Of a DNA stretch of 64,000 bases, positions 43,129-51,890 are shown one piece after another. Source of the DNA: Marinirhabdus sp050859505 (lineage in GTDB: Bacteria; Bacteroidota; Bacteroidia; Flavobacteriales; Flavobacteriaceae); contig NZ_CP193934.1 in assembly GCF_050859505.1 (NCBI RefSeq), positions 1,364,001 through 1,428,000 on the forward strand. Reading direction: 5' to 3'. The stretch's first letter is position 1. Every line of letters starts with the position of its first letter. The translations under genes were made by a program, and so were the position numbers. The notes under the pieces are model-generated. The model was given only the letters and a program-made list of their open reading frames with translations, did no database searches and had not been told where the DNA came from.

Positions 43129-44364
43129 ATGGCGAAAGAAGAATTAGAATGTTCATTTTGCGGTCGTAAAAAAGCCGAAACTAACTTGCTTATAGCAGGT
43201 CTGGATGCACATATATGCGATAGATGTATTGAGCAGGCGCACGGTATTGTGGTAGAAGAAGCATTGCATACTACCAACACCGATTTGAACAAAGACGTAA
43301 TGCTTAAAAAGCCAAAAGCCATTAAAGAGTTTTTGGACGATTATGTGATTGGTCAGGAATTCACCAAGAAGGTAATGTCTGTAGCGGTTTACAATCACTA
43401 CAAACGATTACTACAACCTAAGAGTGATGACGATATTGAAATACAAAAAAGTAATATCATAATCGTTGGACAAACAGGTACGGGTAAAACATTAATTGCA
43501 AAAACCATTGCAAGAATGCTGAATGTGCCATTAGCAATAGTGGATGCGACCGTATTAACTGAAGCAGGGTACGTTGGAGAAGATGTAGAAAGTATTCTTA
43601 CCAGACTATTACAGGCTGCAGATTACAACTTAGAAAAAGCCCAAAACGGAATTGTATTTATAGACGAAATAGATAAAATTGCACGTAAAAGTGATAATCC
43701 AAGCATTACACGCGATGTAAGTGGCGAAGGTGTACAGCAAGCCTTGCTAAAATTGTTGGAAGGAACCACTGTGAACGTACCGCCTAAAGGAGGGCGTAAA
43801 CACCCGGATCAAAAGTTTATTGAGGTAAATACCGAGAACATCCTTTTTATTGCCGGAGGTGCTTTTGATGGTATCGAAAGACATATCTCAAAGAGATTGA
43901 ATATGCAGGCTGTTGGTTTTAGCGCGTCTAAAAAAGAAGATGTCTTCAACAAAGATCACATACTTAAATATATTATCCCGAAAGACTTAAAAGATTTTGG
44001 TTTAATTCCTGAAATTATTGGTCGATTGCCCGTGCTTACTTATATGAATCCATTGGATAAAGAAACGCTACGCGCTATCTTAACCGAACCTAAGAACGCC
44101 ATAATAAAGCAATACAAGAAGTTGTTTGAAATGGACGGGGTAGAATTTATTATTACTACTGAAGCATTAGACTTTATAGTAGAGCAGGCTATCGAGTACA
44201 AATTGGGAGCCAGAGGGCTTAGGTCGCTTTGTGAGGCCGTTCTAACTGATGCTATGTACGAGTTGCCTAGCGATGAAAAAACAAAGACACTTAAAGTGAC
44301 AAAAGACTACGCCGAAGAAAAACTTCAAAAAACAACTATTAAGAAGTTAAAGGCTGTTTCTTAA
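43129..44364 (+). CDS. clpX: ATP-dependent Clp protease ATP-binding subunit ClpX
   Basis: A 411-residue AAA+ unfoldase. The zinc-binding domain carries C8, C11, C30 and C33. Walker A is GQTGTGKT at 114-121, Walker B is IVFIDEID at about 175-182, and sensor 2 Arg is in YKLGARGLRSLCE. The ClpP-docking loop reads AVGFSA (VGF instead of the common IGF). It starts 19 bases after clpP in the same operon and delivers tagged or unfolded substrates to ClpP. Confidence 0.98.
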   Translation: MAKEELECSFCGRKKAETNLLIAGLDAHICDRCIEQAHGIVVEEALHTTNTDLNKDVMLKKPKAIKEFLDDYVIGQEFTKKVMSVAVYNHYKRLLQPKSDDDIEIQKSNIIIVGQTGTGKTLIAKTIARMLNVPLAIVDATVLTEAGYVGEDVESILTRLLQAADYNLEKAQNGIVFIDEIDKIARKSDNPSITRDVSGEGVQQALLKLLEGTTVNVPPKGGRKHPDQKFIEVNTENILFIAGGAFDGIERHISKRLNMQAVGFSASKKEDVFNKDHILKYIIPKDLKDFGLIPEIIGRLPVLTYMNPLDKETLRAILTEPKNAIIKQYKKLFEMDGVEFIITTEALDFIVEQAIEYKLGARGLRSLCEAVLTDAMYELPSDEKTKTLKVTKDYAEEKLQKTTIKKLKAVS

Positions 44365-44393
44365 CTCCTTCAAATAAACTTTAAAAACTATAA

Positions 44394-44433
44394 AAATCCA
44401 CAGTTACACCATCGTAGTCTGTGGATTTGCTTT
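44394..44433 (+). terminator. intrinsic terminator after clpX
   Basis: AAATCCACAG (44394-44403) and CTGTGGATTT (44419-44428) form a perfect 10-base stem with a 15-base loop, then GCTTTTT. It lies 30 bases after the clpX stop. Confidence 0.85.
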
Positions 44434-44765
44434 TTAAAAAACTTCGGTACTACAATTAGTTTTCTTCTTTTACCTATTATAGATGCTTTTATAGCATCAT
44501 TGGAAATAAGCCAGTTGCGGCCATTTTAAAAGACATCTATCATGCCTTGGCGCGCCAGCAAACTAATGCATTCTTGATTATAAAAGTAACAGCTTTCTGG
44601 GTTTTTCTTACAGCACTACACAGCAAAGGACAATACGTTTCCTGCCTATAGTTTTTTTAAAATTGGCGCGAAGGATTCTCTATAACAGGCATTACTATTC
44701 CGCGCATCACAAATATATTAGGTATTGGGTAGGGTGAAATATAGTTTAATCAATAGTATACAACA
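44434..44765. other. gene-free stretch, possible decayed sequence
   Basis: About 330 bases between two terminators with no intact gene on either strand. One minus-strand frame reads as short protein-like pieces broken by stops (for example ARNSNACYRESFAPILKKL, then NPESCYFYNQECISLLARQG, then NWLISNDAIKASIIGKRRK). A small hairpin GATGC..GCATC lies at about 44483-44500. It could be a worn-out gene or dispersed element remnant; I cannot name its source. Confidence 0.3.
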
Positions 44766-44798
44766 AAAAAAAGCCGAACATCCCCTGTTCGGCTTTTT
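44766..44798 (-). terminator. intrinsic terminator after the small lipoprotein gene
   Basis: AAAAAGCCGAACA and TGTTCGGCTTTTT form a perfect 13-base stem with loop TCCCC and A/T runs on both sides. It lies about 57 bases past the stop of the minus-strand lipoprotein gene. Confidence 0.88.
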
Positions 44799-44854
44799 AC
44801 TTACTTTAACTTAATCTATCTAATCTATGGCATTTTTCAATGCAATAAAAGTCT

Positions 44855-45040
44855 TTATGGGGTTGCAATAACCGTTTTCTTATTTTTGGAAGCAATTTTA
44901 TGTTGAAATTGCTCTTTCTTGTCTTTTAACGTGTAGCCAGCAACTTCAGAATTCTCTTTTTTAATGGCTGAAGTAGTTCCGCAAGAAGTAAAGCTTACTG
45001 CGAAAATTAATAGGGCTACTATATAAACTAAATTTTTCAT
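44855..45040 (-). CDS. small lipoprotein of unknown function
   Basis: A 61-residue lipoprotein starting at ATG 45040. The signal MKNLVYIVALLIFAVSF is followed by the lipobox TSC with cysteine 20, then a short basic mature part (KKENSEVAGYTLKDKKEQF). A longer frame upstream lacks a signal peptide and is rejected as the start. The mature 41 residues show no known domain. It is a single-gene unit with a clear terminator. Confidence 0.75.
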   Translation of the reverse strand: MKNLVYIVALLIFAVSFTSCGTTSAIKKENSEVAGYTLKDKKEQFQHKIASKNKKTVIATP

Positions 45041-45213
45041 GTGTGAGGTTTCATTCATTTGAACAGTACAAACGTATGGCGTAAGAAAAGGACTACCAAA
45101 ACTTTTAGTTGAAATGGCTTGGAAACTCGTTGAAATACACGTGGAATTTCTACTTTCGATGAAGTGCAAAAATCATCGATTTTGCGCGTGTTTTTAGGCG
45201 ATGAAAGGGGTTG

Positions 45214-46752
45214 TTAGTCGATGGTGATGTTTAACTTCTCGTTATTGAGTTGCAAAAGCTCTTCAATATAATCTCTTTTGTTAGATAATCTTGGGACCTT
45301 ATGTTGTCCTCCTAATTTTCCATTTCCTTTTAACCAATCGTAAAAAAGACGTTCTCTCGCACAATGAATGGTTGGGGAATTTAATGTTGTATTATTGAAT
45401 CGTTTTGCTTCGTAATCGCTGTTTACTTCTTTAAGCGCATTGTCAAAAACATCGGCAAATACTCTAAAATCATTGGGCGGAGTTTTAAATTCAATAATCC
45501 ACTCGTGAGCACCCTTGTTTTTACCTTCCATAAAAATAGGGGCTGCCGTATAATCTACCACTTCGGTATTTGTAATGGAAGAGGCTTTTCTAAGAGCAGC
45601 TTCTGCATTTTCTATAATAAGTTCTTCTCCAAACACATTAATATGGTGCTTAGTGCGTCCTGTAACTTTAATCCGGTGTGGTTTGGTTGACGTAAAGCGT
45701 ACAGTATCTCCAATTTTATAGCGCCATAATCCAGCATTGGTGGTGATTATGATAGCGTAATTTGCACCTTCTTCAACATCGGCTAACGGAATGATAGTCT
45801 CTTTAGGTGTGCCGTACGTATCCATTGGGATAAATTCGTAGAAAATTCCGTAGTCCAACATTAAGAGAAGCTCTTTGTTGGCATTTCTATCCTGTATGGC
45901 AAAAAATCCTTCCGAAGCGTTATAAATCTCATAATACCTAAAATTATCCTTTGGTAGTATTCTATTGTATTGCTCTATATAAGGATCAAAACTTACACCA
46001 CCGTGAAAATATACTTCCAGGTTTGGCCAGATTTCAAACAGATTTTCTTTTCCGGTAGTCTCAAGGACATTGTTCAGCAAAACAAGCATCCATGAGGGTA
46101 CACCCGCCAGACTTGTTACATTTTCTTTGATAGTTTCATTTACAATAGCCTGCATTTTGGTTTCCCAATCTGCCATCAAGGAAATCTCGTTTTTTGGGGT
46201 ACTGCTATATTCGGCCCAAAAAGGCATATTGTCAATCAAAATAGCAGAAAGATCTCCAAACACAGTACCGTTCTCTTGATACAACTCTTTACTGCCTCCC
46301 AGACGCAACCCTTTCCCTACAAATAATTGGGAGTCTGGATTGTTGTTTAAGTACATGCACAACAAATCTTTACTGGCTGCATAATGGCAATCTTCCAGCG
46401 AGTCACTGCTTACGGGTATAAACTTACTTTTGGCATTCGTGGTACCACTGGATTTAGCAAACCATTTTATAGGAGTGGGCCAAAAGATATTATTTTCTCC
46501 TTTTCGGGCACGCTCTATACGTTCTTGATTGTCTTCGTACGTGGTAACAGGAATGCGATACGCAAATTCTTGATAGGATTTTATAGTGCTGAAATCGTAC
46601 TGCTTGCCAATTTCGGTGTTTTTTGCTTTTTGAATAAGGTTTTGTAGCAGCTCTTCTTGCACGTCTATAGGATATTTAAGGAACAGCTCAATCTGGTGGA
46701 ACCGTTTCTTTAAAAACCAGGAGGCAATAGAATTTACAATGGGGATTGGCAT
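45214..46752 (-). CDS. GH3 auxin-responsive promoter family protein (acyl-adenylating enzyme)
   Basis: A 512-residue protein of the GH3 branch of adenylate-forming enzymes. Visible motifs are WFAKSSGTTNAKSKFIPVS (phosphate-binding loop), YFHGGVSFDPY, YYEIYNASEGFFAIQD (adenine-binding), and GLWRYKIGDTVRF (hinge region). Plant GH3 enzymes join amino acids to hormones through acyl adenylates. The bacterial substrate is unknown, and the common annotation wording should not be read as auxin response. Length is close to the family norm. It is a single gene on the minus strand. Confidence 0.9.
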   Translation of the reverse strand: MPIPIVNSIASWFLKKRFHQIELFLKYPIDVQEELLQNLIQKAKNTEIGKQYDFSTIKSYQEFAYRIPVTTYEDNQERIERARKGENNIFWPTPIKWFAKSSGTTNAKSKFIPVSSDSLEDCHYAASKDLLCMYLNNNPDSQLFVGKGLRLGGSKELYQENGTVFGDLSAILIDNMPFWAEYSSTPKNEISLMADWETKMQAIVNETIKENVTSLAGVPSWMLVLLNNVLETTGKENLFEIWPNLEVYFHGGVSFDPYIEQYNRILPKDNFRYYEIYNASEGFFAIQDRNANKELLLMLDYGIFYEFIPMDTYGTPKETIIPLADVEEGANYAIIITTNAGLWRYKIGDTVRFTSTKPHRIKVTGRTKHHINVFGEELIIENAEAALRKASSITNTEVVDYTAAPIFMEGKNKGAHEWIIEFKTPPNDFRVFADVFDNALKEVNSDYEAKRFNNTTLNSPTIHCARERLFYDWLKGNGKLGGQHKVPRLSNKRDYIEELLQLNNEKLNITID

Positions 46753-46855
46753 ATTTTTCTGCTATCTTTAGGCAATAAAAATAACATTTTTTCTGATAGG
46801 GAATTTCAATTGTTTCAAATTTGAAATATTCTAGAATTTACAAGCTTAAAAATTA

Positions 46856-47650
46856 ATGCAATACAAAGGTGTTTTACGAAAAATGCAGACCGAAAATGGG
46901 TCGCCTATTCAATATTATTTGGTGTTTGAAAACGATTTTCTGCAGATGAACCAATTATTAGACAAGAAACTGAAGATTGAATTTATAGGATATGAATGTC
47001 TTCATTGTGGGTTAAATAAAAAAATATACCGACAGGGCTATTGTTACGATTGTTTTTATGAAGTACCTCAAGCGGCAGACTGGATTATGAAACCAGAGCT
47101 TAGTACGGCACATTTGGATAAAGAAGACCGAGATTTGGAATACGAAAAAAGAGTGCAGCTCCAACCGCACATTGTATACTTGGCCAACAGCAGTAATGTA
47201 AAAGTAGGCGTTACAAGAAAAACACAAGTGCCCACCCGTTGGATAGATCAAGGCGCACACGAAGCTATTGAAATTGTAGAAGTACCCAACCGTTACCTCG
47301 CAGGGATAACAGAAGTTGCTTTAAAAGATCACGTAGGTGATAAGACCAACTGGCGCACCATGCTTAAAAATGAAATTGCAGATGAAAATTTAGTAGCTTG
47401 GCGAGACAAGTTGAAACAATACCTCCCGGAAGAAGCGTTGCCTTATTTTATAGAAAATAATACCGAAACCAATCTCGAATTCCCAGTATTGCAATATCCC
47501 ACAAAACTGAAAAGTCTCAATCTTAGTAAGACGCCAGTTTTTGAAGGCATCTTAAAAGGGATAAAAGCGCAATACCTAATATTTGAAGATAATACAGTAT
47601 TTAACGTACGTGGAAGTGAGGGGTATGTTGTAGCTATCTCCGTAGGTTAA
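46856..47650 (+). CDS. DUF2797 family protein
   Basis: A 264-residue protein. Residues about 49-69 hold a zinc-ribbon-like set of four cysteines (C-L-H-C near 49 and C-Y-D-C near 63). The central region (IVYLANSSNVKVGVTRKTQV, then RWIDQGA, and a later Glu in LAGITEVALKDH) has the order of a GIY-YIG-like core: tyrosine/valine strand, Arg, Glu. That resemblance is my reading, not a computed match. No function is established. Its stop codon overlaps that of the convergent LysE gene by four bases (TTAA). Confidence 0.85.
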   Translation: MQYKGVLRKMQTENGSPIQYYLVFENDFLQMNQLLDKKLKIEFIGYECLHCGLNKKIYRQGYCYDCFYEVPQAADWIMKPELSTAHLDKEDRDLEYEKRVQLQPHIVYLANSSNVKVGVTRKTQVPTRWIDQGAHEAIEIVEVPNRYLAGITEVALKDHVGDKTNWRTMLKNEIADENLVAWRDKLKQYLPEEALPYFIENNTETNLEFPVLQYPTKLKSLNLSKTPVFEGILKGIKAQYLIFEDNTVFNVRGSEGYVVAISVG

Positions 47651-48297
47651 TCTAACAACATTCGAATAAATTGAACTAGCGATCCCGCCACTAAGGCAAT
47701 TCCAATAATAGTGTAAACTATAGGATTATTTTTACGTTTTCGTTCTCCTAACTTCTTGCTCATTTTTCCGTAAAAATACAAGGTTGTTATTTTTCCAAGG
47801 AAGATTCCTACAAAGAAAAAAGTCAGATTTAATATGGGGCTAAATTTAGAAAGAGAGAACAAATAGGTATTGGCAAGACTAATAATCAATATCCAGAAAA
47901 TAAGCGCTGGAGGGTTTATAAAAGCCAACAGAAAACCTTGCCAGAAACGTCCAATCTTTGCTTTTTTTGAAAGTGGATTCTCAAAATCTATTTCAATCCA
48001 GTTGCGAACTAAAATTAAAACTCCCAACGCGAAAAATATAAATAGAATGGTGTATTGTACCCACGGATTATCTTCAAAAAAATCTGTAAAAACCTGACTG
48101 TATAGTAGTGCAATGAAAGATAATACTACACTTCCCAAACCGGCGCCTAACGTAATTTGAAATCCTTTCCTAAAAGATTTTTCAAGGGTTGTGGTAATTA
48201 CTGCTACATTGGAAGAGCTAGCAGGAAGAGCTCCCAAGCCAGAAGCCAGAAAGCCGGTTACTAAAAAGACAACCAGCATAAGAATATCATATATCAT
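47647..48297 (-). CDS. LysE family exporter
   Basis: A 216-residue inner-membrane protein with six hydrophobic helices. The N-terminal GLGALPASSSNVAVITTTLE corresponds to the conserved start of LysE/RhtB exporters, where the usual GPG motif is replaced by GALP. A second conserved area is FWQGFLLAFINPPALIFW, with the family NP motif. These export amino acids or related small molecules. The substrate is not predictable. Confidence 0.87.
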   Translation of the reverse strand: MIYDILMLVVFLVTGFLASGLGALPASSSNVAVITTTLEKSFRKGFQITLGAGLGSVVLSFIALLYSQVFTDFFEDNPWVQYTILFIFFALGVLILVRNWIEIDFENPLSKKAKIGRFWQGFLLAFINPPALIFWILIISLANTYLFSLSKFSPILNLTFFFVGIFLGKITTLYFYGKMSKKLGERKRKNNPIVYTIIGIALVAGSLVQFIRMLLD

Positions 48298-48367
48298 TTA
48301 CATAAATTTTATGCGTTTTACGTACGCTAGTGTCTGTCAAGTATTTTTTTTTAAAAATAAATTCGCA

Positions 48368-51001
48368 TTAGTTATTAATGGAATCTTTCTTCTTCCCGAA
48401 GAGTCCGCCAAAAATGTCTTTTACAATTTCGGTGGGATCGGTCTTGGGGGTCCCTGTATTGTTGGTATTTGTAGAATCTTTTGGTTTGTTACCCCCACCA
48501 ATAAGGTCTTTCAAAATATCGTTTCCTTTATCTTTTAAGTCATTTTTCTGTTTGTCAATTAATTTTTGTGTAAGTGTTGTCACAGCAGCTTTTGTGTCTA
48601 CTGAAATTTTTGGATTGGTCATGGTTCCGTTAAGGCCAATAGGCAGATTTACTTTGGTGTTTTCTGCATCTGAAGGATCTAGTTTGGCTAAAAGAGTATT
48701 AATGTCGCCACCCAAATATTTTGCAGGTACATCCAGATTTACATTGTAGTTAATGCTTTTATCCAGGCTATGTGTTCCGGCTACCCTAACCCCAATACCC
48801 TTAACGTCAAAGTCGAAAGGCTGCACTTCTATATTCCCTTGGTTAAATTTAAGTACGGTGCTTATATCGCGAAGACTTAGTTTGTCTAAGTTTAAAAATT
48901 TTACTTGGTCTCCTAATTTTGAAAGTAATGGACTTTTATTTTTATCTACTTCCGCAGTAATAATTTGTGCTAAGGCGTCTCCTGCCAGTGTGGTGAGTTT
49001 TGGTGTTAAGTTATTATTTAGTTCACCGTTCAACTTAATTTTTGTGTTAAGATTTCCTTGTAATGATTGTGCAATAGGAGCCAAGAAGTTCAACAAATCT
49101 AATTGCTGAAAAGAACTGGCAATGTCAATTTTACTTAAATCAAGATCCATGGCAAATGTAGGCGTGTTGTTTTTTGTTGAAACATTACCAGATAATGCCA
49201 CATTTCCGCCTAAAAGGGATGATGTTACATTGCTTAAGCTTGCCGTTTCGTTCTTAATAGAAACAGTTCCTTTTGCATTATCCAGCGTAAGATCGTCATA
49301 GATTACTTTCTTTGCCGAAAAGTTAAGGGTAGCGTCCAAAAAATCTGGAATTTTAATACTTTCCTCTTTGGCAATTGCAGTATTATTAGTGTTCCCTTCT
49401 GCTTTCTTTCCAGATGCTGGAACCTCCTCGGCCATAAAGTCGTTTAGGTTGAAGGTATTTGAGGTGACATTAAAAACACCTTTTAAATCTTGTTTAGACA
49501 TAACCCACGGGATGAGGTTTTGAATATCTCCATTGGCTTGCACGTCTGTACCGCCGGTAGTAGCAGTCATTTCGTTTAACCTAATATTATTTCCTGACGA
49601 CATCGTAATCGCTGCCTTTCCAATATTGATAGGATTTTTAAAAGTTGCGTCGGTATAGGTGAAGTCACTTAAACTTGCCGTACCGTTGGTTTTAATGTTT
49701 TGATATTGTTCATTTTCTACTGAGGCCATATCAAAGTTGGTCGTAACGTCTGCTTTAAAAACACCGCGCAAGGGTTGTTCCATTTCAATAGGAAGTACCT
49801 GGTCTATGTTGGCCAAATTTAAGGTTCCCTTTAATGCCAGATGTACGAGAGCATTCTCGGTTAAATCCCGAATACTTCCATTAGCAGTAAATAGCTCATC
49901 ATCTATTTTAAAAGTGAGGTTGCCAATGTTTAAGTAGGTATCTTTTAAGAAGCCCGTTTCATTCATTAAATCTGCATTAATGGTAATATTTCGAACGGTT
50001 TTAGGCAAGTCTGGATATTTGAACGAGGCATTCGTACTTCGCACTTTTATGTCCATGGTTGGAATGCGCTCTTCATCTACAATTCCCTTCAGTTTACCAT
50101 CTACCGTAAAATCTCCTGTGGTGGTAACACCGTCCAGTTCTTTTACATATACCTTCGGAATAACGGCTAGAAAGTTTTTAAAATCTGAGGAAGGTGTTTT
50201 AAACGTCAAGTCAATTTCATTAGTAGTTTCGTTCACTTTTACAAAGCCATTGAACGTAAGTGGAAGGTCATTGATTTTTGCTTCATTTTCTAAAAAAGTA
50301 TATTTCTGGTTTTTTAGGTCTAACTGAAAATCGGCATCCAAGGATACTTTGTTGTTGTTCAAATAATCAACATCGCCCAGCTTTAAAGAGACTAATGCAT
50401 CGGTTTTGGTAGCAAGATTAGAAATATCCAACGAAAAATCTCCATCGCCTTTATGGTTTACTTCCGTAAGCGTCAAGTAAGTTTTGGTGGCTTCGTCTAT
50501 GTAATTAATGCGGGAATTGTTTACTTCATACTGCTGCAAATCGAATACAAATCCTTTTTCTTCGGCGGTAGCAGTTTTATCTGCTATGGGAGCGTCGGAT
50601 TTTACAGCTACATCATAATTGGCGTTGCCTAGACTGTCTATTTTAATATTTATAAATGCATTGTTTAATTGTAAGGCATCTATTTTTATAGCTTCATTAC
50701 TGCTTTTGAATAATTGAGTGATGCCCATGTCTATCTTCAAAGATTCGCCGCTGGCTAGGGTGTCACCTGCGAACGGTGCTTTATTAATAACTGTAAAATC
50801 CTTTATCACAACAGCCGCATTTGGAAAACTTCGGAACAAACTAAGATCCAATTCTTCCCAGGCCACGGTAGCGTTTAGGTTTTTATTAATGTTCTTTTTA
50901 AGTAAATCTTCTATGGTTCCCTTAAATAGAAAGGGGGCAAGGATGAGAAGGATTATAACGACTCCTAAAACGATTCCTAAAATTTTAAATATCTTTTTCA
51001 T
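48368..51001 (-). CDS. AsmA-like envelope protein
   Basis: An 877-residue protein starting at the ATG at 51001 (MKKIFKILGIVLGVVIILLI), which begins with the membrane anchor; the frame is open 87 bases further upstream. A single N-terminal helix is followed by the AsmA opening (TIEDLLKKNINKNLNATVAW, LFRSFPNAAVVIKDFTV) and long repetitive beta-strands forming an elongated groove. A C-terminal AsmA region ends near residue 820, before a Lys/Asn/Thr tail. AsmA-like proteins are thought to help move lipids between the membranes. It lies 31 bases after the queuosine-precursor transporter gene, same strand. Confidence 0.92.
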   Translation of the reverse strand: MKKIFKILGIVLGVVIILLILAPFLFKGTIEDLLKKNINKNLNATVAWEELDLSLFRSFPNAAVVIKDFTVINKAPFAGDTLASGESLKIDMGITQLFKSSNEAIKIDALQLNNAFINIKIDSLGNANYDVAVKSDAPIADKTATAEEKGFVFDLQQYEVNNSRINYIDEATKTYLTLTEVNHKGDGDFSLDISNLATKTDALVSLKLGDVDYLNNNKVSLDADFQLDLKNQKYTFLENEAKINDLPLTFNGFVKVNETTNEIDLTFKTPSSDFKNFLAVIPKVYVKELDGVTTTGDFTVDGKLKGIVDEERIPTMDIKVRSTNASFKYPDLPKTVRNITINADLMNETGFLKDTYLNIGNLTFKIDDELFTANGSIRDLTENALVHLALKGTLNLANIDQVLPIEMEQPLRGVFKADVTTNFDMASVENEQYQNIKTNGTASLSDFTYTDATFKNPINIGKAAITMSSGNNIRLNEMTATTGGTDVQANGDIQNLIPWVMSKQDLKGVFNVTSNTFNLNDFMAEEVPASGKKAEGNTNNTAIAKEESIKIPDFLDATLNFSAKKVIYDDLTLDNAKGTVSIKNETASLSNVTSSLLGGNVALSGNVSTKNNTPTFAMDLDLSKIDIASSFQQLDLLNFLAPIAQSLQGNLNTKIKLNGELNNNLTPKLTTLAGDALAQIITAEVDKNKSPLLSKLGDQVKFLNLDKLSLRDISTVLKFNQGNIEVQPFDFDVKGIGVRVAGTHSLDKSINYNVNLDVPAKYLGGDINTLLAKLDPSDAENTKVNLPIGLNGTMTNPKISVDTKAAVTTLTQKLIDKQKNDLKDKGNDILKDLIGGGNKPKDSTNTNNTGTPKTDPTEIVKDIFGGLFGKKKDSINN

Positions 51002-51032
51002 CTTTAGTGCCCGTACAAGCGGGTATATTTTA

Positions 51033-51875
51033 TTATTCTTGTTTAATTTCTTCAGGAGTGGTGCCTGTGTGCTGTAGCGTTGCAGCATTGTATTGAAGGT
51101 TCAGCTCTTCTCCTATATTTAACCCAAATCTTTTTCGAAGTACATACACACTTGCATATAACAATGGCGTGTCTAAGGCGGCCATTAAAACTTTAAAAAG
51201 GAAACCGCTCACTAATAGTGCTGTAAAGAGCGACCAAGCTATTTTTCCGAAGAGACACAGCAACAATAATACCGCGAATGTATCTACAAACTGCGAAAGA
51301 AATGTAGAAAAATTATTGCGTAGCCAAAGGTATTTTCCTTTTGTGACGCGTTTCCAGAAATGGAACAACTGTATGTCTATATATTGTGCCAATAAATATG
51401 CTAACATTGAGGCAAAAACCGCAATGGCTGTAGCGCCAAATACTTTGCTGAAAAGCACATCGTCCACGGGACTCCACGTAGTTGCCGGAACCATATCTGC
51501 CAGGTAGACTATGATCAATGAAAATAGCGATGCAAAAATTCCAGCCGTCACTACTTGGTTTGCTTTTTTCTTACCGTATACTTCACTAATAATATCGGTT
51601 ATTAAAAAAGTAATTGGGTAGGGAAGAATACCTACTGAAATTTCAAAGGTGTACAAGCCGAAGAAGTCCCACGTAAAAAACTTCTGAAATATTAAGTTCC
51701 CCACGACCAGCGCAGAAATGAACAACACTCCCAGAATGAAGTAGATACGTTGCGCTAACAAAATGTCTTTTATGGGAAGCTGCTTCAAAAGTTTAGTTTG
51801 TAGTGCAAAGATAATGGTCAATCTTTTTGTTTTCCTTAATTTCGTCTTAAAACAAAAACCTCGCATATCAATCAT
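51033..51875 (-). CDS. queuosine precursor transporter (YhhQ/VUT family)
   Basis: A membrane protein with six helices and the PF02592 pattern: YPITFLITDIISEVYGKKKA, and later a second conserved stretch near FLSQFVDTFAVLLLL. The family imports queuosine precursors (preQ0/preQ1) for tRNA modification. The ATG at 51875 gives 280 residues with a basic N-terminal extension; a TTG at 51821 (TIIFALQTKLL after it) would give a more usual start, so the first 18 residues are doubtful. It is divergent from the FolK fusion gene with only about 15 bases between the nominal starts. Confidence 0.9.
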   Translation of the reverse strand: MIDMRGFCFKTKLRKTKRLTIIFALQTKLLKQLPIKDILLAQRIYFILGVLFISALVVGNLIFQKFFTWDFFGLYTFEISVGILPYPITFLITDIISEVYGKKKANQVVTAGIFASLFSLIIVYLADMVPATTWSPVDDVLFSKVFGATAIAVFASMLAYLLAQYIDIQLFHFWKRVTKGKYLWLRNNFSTFLSQFVDTFAVLLLLCLFGKIAWSLFTALLVSGFLFKVLMAALDTPLLYASVYVLRKRFGLNIGEELNLQYNAATLQHTGTTPEEIKQE

Positions 51876-51890
51876 AACAACAACATATAC

